The notes beneath the pieces are model-generated. The model did no database searches. It saw only the letters and a program-made list of their open reading frames with translations, and had not been told where the DNA came from. Positions 37,173-45,741 of a stretch of 64,000 nt of DNA are shown in pieces. The DNA is taken from NCBI GenBank assembly GCA_947500445.1, contig CANMSB010000006.1, forward strand, positions 110,621 through 174,620, read 5' to 3'. Every line of letters starts with the position of its first letter. Position 1 is the stretch's first letter. The DNA comes from an uncultured Flavobacteriaceae bacterium. Its GTDB lineage: Bacteria > Bacteroidota > Bacteroidia > Flavobacteriales > Flavobacteriaceae. The position numbers and the translations under genes were made by a program.

Positions 37173-39581
37173 GTTTATTCTATCTTTTTCTTCATCGGCG
37201 CCCGTTTTTCTTTTGCGCTCTTTTTTTACTCCTTGGTTTCCAAAACTTGCGGCATAGGTTAGTTTAAAAGTGCGTTGGCTGGCATCGAAAGCACGTTCGA
37301 TAAAGATGTTTTCATCGGGGATGTCGGTAAAACCTAAACGTTCCAAGGAATTAAAAACATCGGAAATGTTAAAAGTCAAGCGGCTTCCTCCCGTAAACTT
37401 TTTTTGTATTCCAAAGTTCAAGATGCCCAGGGGTTCGAAGGTGATATTGCCCAGTAACGAACGGCTTTGATAGAAGCCTGAAAGTTCCGTAGTAAATCCG
37501 TTTCCAAGGCTGAAGGTTTGGTTCGCGTTTATCCTGAAATTGGTTTGGTCGAACGTATAGGTGCCCAATGCTTCCGTGGTAGTCGACTCTTGCCAGAGTA
37601 CGGTAGAAAAGTAACGCATTTTCCACCAATTGGTCACCTTTAACGGAAATGACAGGGTAAGGGAAGCCGTTTTTTGGCGGTACAGATTATCCGGAACGAT
37701 GAGTTGTGTATTCGTATTTGGATCAAATCGATTTTGGAACCTGACAAGGGTGAAATCCTCGTCGGAATATTGGGCGGAAAGACTGATACTTCCCCTTGTA
37801 TAGGCGGCTTGAAACGTATTTGCCAATGCGGGTCGTAAACCTGCATTACCACCAAAGGATGTACTCGGGTCCAGAAATATGATGAAGGGTGCCATATCAC
37901 TAAAAGACGGCCTATTGATCCTTCGGCTATAGGATAGGTTGACACTGCTCCTTTCATTGATTTTTTGATTCCAATAGAGACTTGGAAAGAAATTGTCCAA
38001 TGTTCTGTCTACAACGTTTCCTCCATTGGTCGTATTGAGTGTGGTAATGGATCTTTCATAACGCAAACCGCCCTTTACAATCGTTTTTTCGGAAAATTGA
38101 TATTCCGACTGCCCGTATAGCGCAACAATCGTTTCGGTCAAATCACTGGTCGAAGTAAAATTTGGGAAGGTAACGCCATTCTCCGATAGTGCTACGCGAT
38201 TTTCGAAATCGGAGGCCACATATTTCGCCCCGACACTCAGTTTTGCCTTTTCACTTATCGGAACAGTGTAATCGACTTTACCCACAACGATCTGGAACGG
38301 CGTATCCTTTTCACTAAGAAGGTCTTGATCTGAAATAACGCTGCCCGAAGTATCCTGAAATCGCAGGTCATAAGTAATGGGGTTCTGATTATCGAATACT
38401 AGGTAATCAATATCCGCATTTAACGATGCCCCGTTATCGAAGCGATGCAACATATTGATATTGGATTGCAAATGCCGCCAATCGTTTACTTCAATATTTA
38501 GGGAACGTGCCAAGGTATCGGGTGCTCCTGCCGGTCGAATGGCAGTGATATTAGTGGCGTTCATGTCCCAATTGTTTGCATATCCGGAGAACAGTACCCC
38601 CAAAGTGGTCCGTTTGCCGGTAGTGACGTCCATACCCAAGCGGTACGTATGGTTGTTTTGCACTGGATCACGCGTACTGGAAAATTCGGTTTCGATAAAA
38701 TCGGACCCAACGCCCGTTCTTCTGTCCAAGGTAGTGAACTGTTCCTGTCCGTTGCGCAAGTAGCTATACCCGCCAAAGAGATTGATATTGTTTTTACGAT
38801 AATTGAAGTTGATGCTTGCATTTCCGGTTTCTCCACGACCATAACCGGCAGCTACGGAATAGCCGCCATTGAACCCTTCATCTCGATTTGATTTGAGCAC
38901 TAAATTGATGTATCCCGCATTGCCTTGCGCATCAAGGTTCGCCGGTGGGGTAGTAATCAACTCTAGCGATTGAATGGTATCGGCGTCCAAACCCTGTAAA
39001 TATGAAAACAAGGCATCGGCGGGCATATACTGCAACTTCCCGTTGACCATGATGTTGACACCTTCTTTACCCAGCATAGCGATGGAATTGCCTTGACGGT
39101 CGACGACCACTCCGGGAGAACGTTCCAAAATTTCCAAGGCGGAACTGCCCCCGGTATTTACCTTGTTCGCAATATTGATGATCAAACGGTCTATTTTTCT
39201 TTCAATAAGGGGTTTGCTGCCCACCACTTGTACCTCGTTAAGTGCAAGTGCCCCTTCAGTAAGGGTTATGGTACCCAAAGCATAAGAAGGTCCGGTAGCG
39301 GACAAATCAAAAACCGGAGAACTATAATCATCATATCCGATTATCGATACGGTGACCATATACTGCCCGGTCGTTTTAGCGTCCAATTCAAACGTTCCAT
39401 TATCATCTGAAATACCTCCTGAAACAAAACTGCTATCGGTCGCCCGTAGCAAGAGGATGTTAGCAAATGTCAAAGGGTTGCCATTGGTATCCATAGCCGT
39501 TCCGGAAACCTGATATTGGGCATTGCCAAATTGAAACAGCGATAGAAAAACAAGTGGTAAAAATCTGATGTTCGGTATCAT
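37170..39581 (-). CDS. Outer membrane beta-barrel receptor (TonB-dependent receptor-like)
   Basis: 803 residues. Signal peptide (FLPLVFLSLFQFGNAQ), CarboxypepD_reg-like domain (about 22-110, YQVSGTAMDTNGNPLTFANI), plug with LIINIANKVNTGGSSALEILERSPGV and SLELITTPPANLDAQGNAGYIN, then a long barrel of the OMP_b-brl_3 type. The C-terminus is unusual: after SFGNQGVKKERKRKTGADEEKDRIN there is a basic/acidic tail instead of a terminal aromatic residue. Divergent from the membrane-anchored DNA-binding-like gene at 39765, which may sense its cargo. Peptide or siderophore uptake is possible; not proven. Confidence 0.88.
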   Translation of the reverse strand: MIPNIRFLPLVFLSLFQFGNAQYQVSGTAMDTNGNPLTFANILLLRATDSSFVSGGISDDNGTFELDAKTTGQYMVTVSIIGYDDYSSPVFDLSATGPSYALGTITLTEGALALNEVQVVGSKPLIERKIDRLIINIANKVNTGGSSALEILERSPGVVVDRQGNSIAMLGKEGVNIMVNGKLQYMPADALFSYLQGLDADTIQSLELITTPPANLDAQGNAGYINLVLKSNRDEGFNGGYSVAAGYGRGETGNASINFNYRKNNINLFGGYSYLRNGQEQFTTLDRRTGVGSDFIETEFSSTRDPVQNNHTYRLGMDVTTGKRTTLGVLFSGYANNWDMNATNITAIRPAGAPDTLARSLNIEVNDWRHLQSNINMLHRFDNGASLNADIDYLVFDNQNPITYDLRFQDTSGSVISDQDLLSEKDTPFQIVVGKVDYTVPISEKAKLSVGAKYVASDFENRVALSENGVTFPNFTSTSDLTETIVALYGQSEYQFSEKTIVKGGLRYERSITTLNTTNGGNVVDRTLDNFFPSLYWNQKINERSSVNLSYSRRINRPSFSDMAPFIIFLDPSTSFGGNAGLRPALANTFQAAYTRGSISLSAQYSDEDFTLVRFQNRFDPNTNTQLIVPDNLYRQKTASLTLSFPLKVTNWWKMRYFSTVLWQESTTTEALGTYTFDQTNFRINANQTFSLGNGFTTELSGFYQSRSLLGNITFEPLGILNFGIQKKFTGGSRLTFNISDVFNSLERLGFTDIPDENIFIERAFDASQRTFKLTYAASFGNQGVKKERKRKTGADEEKDRIN

Positions 39582-39667
39582 TTTCTAAAAGTTTATGTGA
39601 ATTGGGGTTTATTCAGGTTTGTGACTTTCATGGCCGTAAACGAACGATAACAAGTGCCATAGTTTTA

Positions 39668-39675
39668 TATCTTTG
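39668..39675 (+). promoter_or_regulatory. TAnnTTTG -7 element for the 39765 gene
   Basis: TATCTTTG matches the Bacteroidota -7 consensus exactly, 90 bases before the start codon. No good -33 TTG at the expected distance is visible. Confidence 0.45.
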
Positions 39676-39764
39676 CTACGGAACAAATGTATCTTCCTTC
39701 CGTGAAGACCCGTGTACAAAGGGCTAACAAGTCCGTACAAAACCGTACACAATAAAACAAGGCG

Positions 39765-41051
39765 ATGGATATGGAGCATCAAACGGCGCTTACCGCACTT
39801 TTGAAAGCGATCGAAGAAAAATTGCAGTGGGGAGCCGCTACCGGTTGGTCATCCTATGATTTTGACACCTTGGCAGGGCAAATCTTGGAACGTACAAAAA
39901 CCAACATCAGCAGCAACACGCTAAAACGGGTTTGGGGACGCATCAAATATGACTCCTCACCGAGCGATGTTACTTTGAACACCCTTGCCAAATTTTTAGG
40001 ACATACCGATTACAGGGCATTCAAAATGACCTTGCCCCACCCGAAAGCATCTAATAAAAAAGGCCCGAAAAAGAGGACAGGGTTCAAGTGGCCACCGTTC
40101 AAATCGAGACCTTCCATGATCTTTGCGTCAGGAGCGATTTTCATGTTGATCGCATTGATCGCTATTTCTTATTCCTCCAATGAGGCCAAACTAAATCCCG
40201 ATGATTTTTATTTTACAAGCAGAAAAGTGACCAAAGGGCTGCCCAACTCCGTAGTGTTCGCGTATCGGGCAGCAAGTGCACCAAAAAATGCAAAGGTCGA
40301 AATCCAACAAAGCTGGGATCGTACCAAAAGGCAGACGGTCAAAAAAAATGATTCGGTGGCAACCTCCATATATTATGATCCCGGTTATTTTAAGGCCAAA
40401 CTAGTGGTTCAGGAGCAAGTGGTGAAAGAGCATGGGGTGCTGATAACGAGTGATGGTTGGTGGGGGAAAATACAGACTCCGGAAAAAACAGTGTACTTGA
40501 ACGATTCGTCAATCACCAAGCCCGGTATCGTGGCCTTGACCGACTCCCTTTTGTTGCAAAACGGCATTCCTTCCAAAAACGAGATGCAACGCACCGCCTT
40601 TCGCTACGTTGATAGTTTTGGAGACCTTCGGGTAAACGATCTGGTAGTGGAAACCCAATTCAAAAATACGGCAACGACCAATCTTGAAGTGTGCCAGATG
40701 TCGTCGGTAACGCTGATTATGGAAGGGGAAGCCATCATTATCCCATTTTCCCGGATGGGATGTATTTCCGACCTCCAATTGTACCATTTAAACAAAGGCA
40801 TCAGCGGCAAAAGTAACGACCTGTCCAAATTTGGTGTCGATTTTGGGGATTGGGTCACGCTAAGGTGTATTTTCAAAAACGATACGCTTACCATAATGAT
40901 CAATGGTCAACAAGCAATCTCATTACCGATGGGCGGAAGAATAAACAAAATGCACGGACTTATCTATCGTTTTGAAGGCACCGGTACGATACGGTCGTTA
41001 TCCTTGAAAAACGAAGAAAAAGCATATTTCGATTGGCCGTTGGTAAAATAG
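39765..41051 (+). CDS. Membrane-anchored protein with DNA-binding-like N-terminus and extracytoplasmic sensor
   Basis: 428 residues. N-terminal cytoplasmic part (about 1-95) with NISSNTLKRVWGRIKYDSSPSDVTLNTLAKFLGHTDYRAF, given here by its ends (ISSNTLKRVWG, TLNTLAKFLGHTDYRAF), a pattern seen at the start of many Bacteroidota membrane proteins and similar to a helix-turn-helix. One transmembrane helix follows (about 117-138, MIFASGAIFMLIALIAIS). The outside part (about 140-428) looks like a beta-sandwich with LamG-like end strands (LRCIFKNDTLTIMINGQQAISLP). This order suggests direct signal transfer from outside to DNA (inference). Divergent from the receptor gene, so a plausible regulator of it. 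Confidence 0.68.
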   Translation: MDMEHQTALTALLKAIEEKLQWGAATGWSSYDFDTLAGQILERTKTNISSNTLKRVWGRIKYDSSPSDVTLNTLAKFLGHTDYRAFKMTLPHPKASNKKGPKKRTGFKWPPFKSRPSMIFASGAIFMLIALIAISYSSNEAKLNPDDFYFTSRKVTKGLPNSVVFAYRAASAPKNAKVEIQQSWDRTKRQTVKKNDSVATSIYYDPGYFKAKLVVQEQVVKEHGVLITSDGWWGKIQTPEKTVYLNDSSITKPGIVALTDSLLLQNGIPSKNEMQRTAFRYVDSFGDLRVNDLVVETQFKNTATTNLEVCQMSSVTLIMEGEAIIIPFSRMGCISDLQLYHLNKGISGKSNDLSKFGVDFGDWVTLRCIFKNDTLTIMINGQQAISLPMGGRINKMHGLIYRFEGTGTIRSLSLKNEEKAYFDWPLVK

Positions 41052-41763
41052 GGAGTTTTGTAAGGGGAGGTAGCGGGTCGTTACTATTTTACGGCATCTC
41101 GACCATTGGGTACAAGCTAACATTTTAAAAGCGGTACGGGCAGGATATGTTACCATTTTTCTCAGTAGTGGTTTTATACTGGAAAAACACGTTACCAAAC
41201 TCTGGATGACGGTGGCCCCTGGCCTATGGTCTAGAACTTTCCGCTGGCAACGAAGATTTCTTGCAATTGCTTGGTAATCGTGCACGAATCCTTTAGAAAG
41301 AAGATGTCGTAGCAAACACCACTGCCGACAAAATGGTAGTGAACTACCCGAACCGCTCTTACTTCACTGCCAGCCCGTGTTACGACAAGGGCCAAAGCCG
41401 CCGTGTATTTTTATAAGGTATTGGTACGGCTTAATAAAGCGCCATCATTGAACGATAGGTGTCTGGTAGTTCCATAAATATACCCATCGTTCCGTTTAAA
41501 AAGGTATCCCGACCATGGTTAGGAGACCTTTTTTTAATATTTCGTCTTTTACCGGTACATTCCCAAATACAATCATTGCCCGAGCTTGAACGCCTAAGAT
41601 TGCCCATGGTAACCCCTAAAAAGAGGAGTTTGGTCGCTTTTCGCGAAGCTGTTTGAAAGGGCCGGCAGGATAGGACATCGAAACCGCGGTTTTCACCACC
41701 TATTCGGTCCGCGTTAAAAACAAAAAAATGTAAAAGCCTTTTACGCCAAGGATAAAAGCAAAT
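41052..41763. other. 712-base region without an intact gene
   Basis: Several short open frames in all phases. One frame encodes NYPNRSYFTASPCYDKGQS near 41340-41400, faintly like the GCS-GGRQ region of tannase/feruloyl esterases but with the key Gly-Cys-Ser lost, so a decayed gene is possible but not supported. No RNA gene seen. Confidence 0.3.
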
Positions 41764-42312
41764 TTAACACCCGTCCAGTGCAAAAACAATGACCAGTTCT
41801 TGGTCTGTTTTTTGGCCTTTTAAATTTTCAGCTGGTCTCCATTTCTTCTGGGTTTTAGTGATGAGTTGGAACATTGCAGTATCTATGGAAGGATACCCGG
41901 AAGTACCATCTAACATACAATTTTTAATAGCACCTTTTTTGGTGATTCTAAAAGATAACTTGAAGGGGCGTAGCTTATCCATTTCCGCCACGGCCCGTAC
42001 TTCCTTTGTATTTTCTTTGAGATATTCGACAAGTGCTTCCTTACCGCCTTCATATTGCGCTTGCTTTTCGGGAACAGGGGCAACATATCTGGACATCCCA
42101 CCATTTGCCTGTTCGTTCGGTAGTATACTATAGTTAAAGTCAGGTATGACTTTCTCCGTAACCGTAACGGCCACCGGTGTGCGGACAACAAGATGCTCGG
42201 CAACCGATGGTGCTACCCGATTTTTATCCGAATTGTTACCGCTTATCACACCAAACGCCATTAATAAAAGGGCTACAAGTACTGCTGAAAAAAATAAAAA
42301 CGTCTGTTTCAT
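41764..42312 (-). CDS. TonB-like energy transducer protein
   Basis: 182 residues. N-terminal membrane helix (FLFFSAVLVALLLMAFGVI), a short linker rather than the usual long Pro-rich spacer, and a C-terminal TonB domain: YEGGKEALVEYLKEN, FKLSFRITKKGAIKNCMLDGTSGYP and KKWRPAENLKGQKTDQELVIVFALDG. The motif order matches TonB_C of Bacteroidota. The divergent neighbour (42449) is a membrane-bound winged-helix regulator with its promoter in the shared 136-base gap. Confidence 0.85.
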   Translation of the reverse strand: MKQTFLFFSAVLVALLLMAFGVISGNNSDKNRVAPSVAEHLVVRTPVAVTVTEKVIPDFNYSILPNEQANGGMSRYVAPVPEKQAQYEGGKEALVEYLKENTKEVRAVAEMDKLRPFKLSFRITKKGAIKNCMLDGTSGYPSIDTAMFQLITKTQKKWRPAENLKGQKTDQELVIVFALDGC

Positions 42313-42414
42313 ATCTGATATGTTTTAGTATTGTTATTGTTGTCAAAGCTAACGTGGATAAGGGGTTTGCTAGGTAAACCAAATGTAAAATGATGTAAAT
42401 TTTGTGTAAAACAA

Positions 42415-42444
42415 TTGAAACTTTCTCCGATATAAATAGTTTTG
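42415..42444 (+). promoter_or_regulatory. Bacteroidota-type promoter (TTG-N19-TAGTTTTG)
   Basis: TTG at 42415-42417 and TAGTTTTG at 42437-42444 with a 19-base spacer match the -33/-7 consensus. The start codon ATG at 42449 follows only 4 bases later, so the mRNA should be leaderless or nearly so. Confidence 0.65.
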
Positions 42445-42448
42445 TAAC

Positions 42449-43348
42449 ATGGCCACAAAACAGTTTAATAAAATCGGGTTCACTTTTGTGTGCTTCTTGT
42501 TGTTTTTTTCGAAAGGCGTTTCACAATTTCAGGACGAAAAGCATATAGAAGCGGCATTGCGAATGATGGGGCATCGCATTCTATTGCGTTCAGGGGACAG
42601 TGTTTCCCGAATATTGCCCATAAAAAAGGAGAATGATAGCTTTAGGATGCAATTCGAATCCGAATTTGAATTCTACCCTGAAGAACTGGTAGCAACCATT
42701 GATGCAGTTGTCAACGAAACGGGGATGCCATCCAATTATGTTGTGGAAATTGTGCAATGCGAGACCAATGCCGTAATGTATAGTTATGCCATGGGCGATT
42801 CGGAACAAACGAATATTATCCCTTGCAAATCAAGGGTACAACCCAAAGCGTGCTATTCGCTTTTGATTACTTTTATCGCTTCGAAGGTACCAATGGCATC
42901 GGCGAATGACGTTGTTCGAGGTACCCCTTACAAATCGTCTTCCCAAACGGGTTCTGTAACCAATTTTCTTTTGATAGTACTGCTTGTTTTTAGCCTTGGT
43001 GGCCTTGTTTATCTGTGGAAAAAAAGACGCTACAAAAATAACGACCCCAATTTGATCGCTTTGGGCGAATACCGGTTTGACACCAGGAATACGGAGCTAT
43101 TGTATAAAGACCAAAGAACGGCGCTAACCGGCAAAGAGGCCAATCTACTCCTTGTCCTTTTTGAAGCGGTGAATACCATCGTGGAACGGGAGGTCATTTT
43201 AAACAAGGTCTGGGAAGACGAGGGGGACTATGTCGGTAGGACCTTGGATGTTTTTATATCGAAATTGCGCAAGAAATTCGAAGGCGACCCAAAGGTAAAA
43301 ATAATGAACATTCGAGGGGTGGGGTATAAGCTTGTCATCGCCGTATAG
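42449..43348 (+). CDS. Membrane-bound winged-helix regulator (OmpR-type DNA-binding domain inside)
   Basis: 299 residues with reversed topology compared with ToxR/CadC: signal-like N-terminus (FTFVCFLLFFSKGVSQ), an external domain (about 27-165), one transmembrane helix (about 172-192, FLLIVLLVFSLGGLVYLWKK) and a C-terminal winged helix of the OmpR/PhoB type (about 205-299): EYRFDTRNTELLYKDQ, LTGKEANLLLVLF, RTLDVFISKLRKKFEGDP and IRGVGYKLV. This would join an outside sensor to DNA binding in one protein. The start follows its promoter by 4 bases. It lies divergent from a TonB-like gene, which it may control. Confidence 0.85.
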   Translation: MATKQFNKIGFTFVCFLLFFSKGVSQFQDEKHIEAALRMMGHRILLRSGDSVSRILPIKKENDSFRMQFESEFEFYPEELVATIDAVVNETGMPSNYVVEIVQCETNAVMYSYAMGDSEQTNIIPCKSRVQPKACYSLLITFIASKVPMASANDVVRGTPYKSSSQTGSVTNFLLIVLLVFSLGGLVYLWKKRRYKNNDPNLIALGEYRFDTRNTELLYKDQRTALTGKEANLLLVLFEAVNTIVEREVILNKVWEDEGDYVGRTLDVFISKLRKKFEGDPKVKIMNIRGVGYKLVIAV

Positions 43349-43523
43349 CCATGGGGAGTACTATCGCTTTGTATTTGGTGTTCAAAAAACAAGACCGAAA
43401 AACTACAGAAATGTCCTCGTTTACAGGTGTTCCAATACAAGAACCTAAAGTAATACACCGTAAACGGATGTGTTTGGGCATTCCATTCTCAGCGCGTAAC
43501 CTTTTGTATTTTTTTTTCTTCCT

Positions 43524-44285
43524 TCAACTTTCTAGCCAAATACGAAACTCCTTGGTCGTTGAGGCGCTGGTAACAACATGTTCTTTAAGGCCTTTAATAC
43601 GCAAAGCGAGTCTGTTGCTTGAATAGGGTTCAATTTTTTCGATATGTTCGACCCCGACAATTTGGCTGCGATTTATTTTAAAGAAATATTTCGGGTTCAG
43701 TTCTTTGATCAAAACACCGATGCTCTTTGAAATACTGTGCAATTGCCCCTTGGAATCGAATAGCTTACAGAAATCCCCATTGGCTTGGATCAGCCCAATT
43801 TCCGAAGTTTCCAACAATTTGATCCCATCATTTTTTTTTATGGCAAAACGTCTTTTATAGTGTTCATCCTTGGTTTCCAATACTTCTTTAAGCTGATCGT
43901 AGATATTCTTTTCCAGCGATTTGGGCTCAAACAGTATATCAAATTTTTTCAAGGCCGCCTCCAAGTCGCTCTTTTGGTAGGGTTTTAAGATATAGGCAAT
44001 TCCGTTGGCTTGGAAAGCCTCCAGCAAATGTTCATCATAGGCGGTACAGAAGATGATCGGGGTTTTGGTATTGACACTTTGAAAGATATCAAAAGCATTT
44101 CCGTCCAAAAGTTTTATATCCGAGAGGATCAGATCATAATCCGGATTCTTTTCCAATAACGCGATACCGGCTTTTACCGTTCTAACGTTTTCCAAAGCAA
44201 CGGATTTCCCAAAATAATCTACCAAGTACTTCGCTAATTTTTTCTTGGCAGGTATTTCGTCTTCAACTATGAGTATTCGCATCAT
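43524..44285 (-). CDS. LytTR-family response regulator
   Basis: 253 residues (start at 44285, or 44282 for the second Met). Receiver domain with acidic VEDE, phospho-acceptor Asp in DLILSDIKLLDG, and Lys in AYILKPYQ; C-terminal LytTR DNA-binding domain with RRFAIKKNDGIKLLETSEIGLIQANGDFCKL and FFKINRSQIVGVEHIEKIEPYSSNRLALRI. It is 10 bases downstream of the LytS-like kinase gene and forms a two-component pair with it. Confidence 0.93.
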   Translation of the reverse strand: MMRILIVEDEIPAKKKLAKYLVDYFGKSVALENVRTVKAGIALLEKNPDYDLILSDIKLLDGNAFDIFQSVNTKTPIIFCTAYDEHLLEAFQANGIAYILKPYQKSDLEAALKKFDILFEPKSLEKNIYDQLKEVLETKDEHYKRRFAIKKNDGIKLLETSEIGLIQANGDFCKLFDSKGQLHSISKSIGVLIKELNPKYFFKINRSQIVGVEHIEKIEPYSSNRLALRIKGLKEHVVTSASTTKEFRIWLES

Positions 44286-44295
44286 TCTTTTCGTA

Positions 44296-45300
44296 TTAGT
44301 GCACTAGGCTCAATAAAGGTAAGGTTATGGAAAAGCTATTTTCGGTGGCTTCAATTTGCACTTTTTGGTCGCTTAACAGCTGATATCGCTTCTTCAAGTT
44401 TTTTAGGCCCGTTCCCATCGATTCCACTTTCTCTTCTTTTTTGGAAACAGTGTTCAATACGTTTACAATGCTTTCTTCAATAAAAATTTTGGTGGAAATG
44501 GTGTTGCCATCCAAAGCGGCATTATGTTTTACTACGTTCTCCAAAACCGTCAACAGCGATCCGTTCGGCAAATAGTTGTTCAATGGTTGCCGGTTTTTGA
44601 TGATTTCAAAATCATAATCGTTTCCAAAACGGGTTTCTATCAAATAAAAGTAGTTTTTTGCCAGCGCAATTTCATCCTCCAAGGGTACTACATCTTCATC
44701 TTTGGTATGGATCAAATAGCGGTACAGTGCCGCTAAATGTGAAATATACTCCTTTACTTTTTCTTTTGACGAATACTCCACCAACGCATCGATCGTATTC
44801 AGGCTATTGTATAAAAAGTGTGGGTCGTATTGCGAGCGAAGCACTTTTAGCTCCAATTCTTTCTGACTGTTTTGAAGTTTGATGTTGTCCAGTTTATTCT
44901 CGTAATACTTTTTCCCCAGTACTAAACCGAGCAGCATGAACGCATCGGCGCCCCTATTAAAGTTTTGAACCAGCATTATTTGGGCAGAAGGCAATTCCCA
45001 TGGTACTTCGGCCGTATAATAATCCCTCCACATATCTAAAAAACCAACGCCTTCCCAAGTAAAAAAAGCCAACACGATAAAAATCAGATAGTTTTTTCTA
45101 ATCACCAAGTATTCATTGATAAGCCATCTAAAAATGAAGAGTAAAAGCAGGTTTTTGATAATATATCCGGGCAATCCCGTTGCGATTTCGAAAAAGGAAT
45201 AGTCTTGAACATTCCATCGGTATACCAACCATATCGATCCGGCTATAAAGTAAAATAGGATGAATTTATAATCGGATGTATTGAACTTTAAACTGTTCAT
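44296..45300 (-). CDS. LytS-like sensor histidine kinase
   Basis: 334 residues from ATG 45300 (MNSLKFNTSDY), chosen since the 10 residues upstream carry no signal. Four hydrophobic segments occupy the first 130 residues (e.g. FILFYFIAGSIWLVY, LLLLFIFRWL). The His_kinase motif follows: SQYDPHFLYNSLNTIDAL with the phospho-acceptor His, then an HATPase part with LLTVLENVVKHNAALDG and MGTGLKNLKKRYQLL. No PAS or periplasmic domain. It partners with the LytTR regulator downstream. A MITE-like element sits just upstream of it. Confidence 0.9.
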   Translation of the reverse strand: MNSLKFNTSDYKFILFYFIAGSIWLVYRWNVQDYSFFEIATGLPGYIIKNLLLLFIFRWLINEYLVIRKNYLIFIVLAFFTWEGVGFLDMWRDYYTAEVPWELPSAQIMLVQNFNRGADAFMLLGLVLGKKYYENKLDNIKLQNSQKELELKVLRSQYDPHFLYNSLNTIDALVEYSSKEKVKEYISHLAALYRYLIHTKDEDVVPLEDEIALAKNYFYLIETRFGNDYDFEIIKNRQPLNNYLPNGSLLTVLENVVKHNAALDGNTISTKIFIEESIVNVLNTVSKKEEKVESMGTGLKNLKKRYQLLSDQKVQIEATENSFSITLPLLSLVH

Positions 45301-45361
45301 ATTGCTGCGTTTATTCCCTAGGAAAAACAAGATACCATTTATCTTGTTCGCCCGGAATATA

Positions 45362-45735
45362 ATACCATTTCTGAGCTTAAATTACCCATTAAAAATTGTT
45401 CTTTTCCATGTATGCTTCTAAAGGAACTCATTTAGACTTTTTTAATTGGCTAAAAAATTGTCCTTTTTCGCTCGACGCGCCGGCCGGCTCCTCATCAAAA
45501 GCCAAATCATTGGCTTTTTCTTTCGGCCCTGCCTTTTTTTCCTCTCGTAGCCCTGCTATGAAACTCAAAAAAGTCTTCAACAGGCCTATAAATCACTAAT
45601 TTTCGCTTCAATCCAAAAAGTCTAAATGAGTTCAATAAAAGCTAACCATAGCTATGGCTATGCTTGGATTTTCTTTTTCGCCTACCCAAAAAATCCCTGG
45701 TTTTTATTTGCGTAATTTAACCTCAGAAATGGTAT
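45362..45735. mobile_element. MITE-like element with 25-bp terminal inverted repeats
   Basis: Ends ATACCATTTCTGAG(C/G)TTAAATTAC at 45362-45386 and, inverted, at 45711-45735 (24 of 25 paired). About 374 bases, without a convincing coding sequence. A nested foldback lies inside (45424-45442 with 45615-45633, 19-bp perfect arms), homologous to the element at 37008-37172. It contains further hairpins (45497-45518; CCATAGCTATGG at 45646-45657). It separates the promoter region of the lytS-like gene from the stop of the serine hydrolase gene (7 bases away). Confidence 0.7.
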
Positions 45736-45741
45736 AATTTG

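Noticed and set aside
37044..37262. Open frame of 72 codons at the foldback element
   Set aside because: It crosses from the repeat into the antisense of the receptor gene; no motif or ribosome-binding context.
41340..41400. Tannase/feruloyl esterase-like active-site segment
   Set aside because: The Gly-Cys-Ser nucleophile motif is not present and the frame is broken; similarity too short to annotate a pseudogene.
45396..45599. Open frame of 67 codons inside the MITE-like element
   Set aside because: It runs over the inverted repeats and the internal hairpins and is not conserved in the related element at 37 kb.
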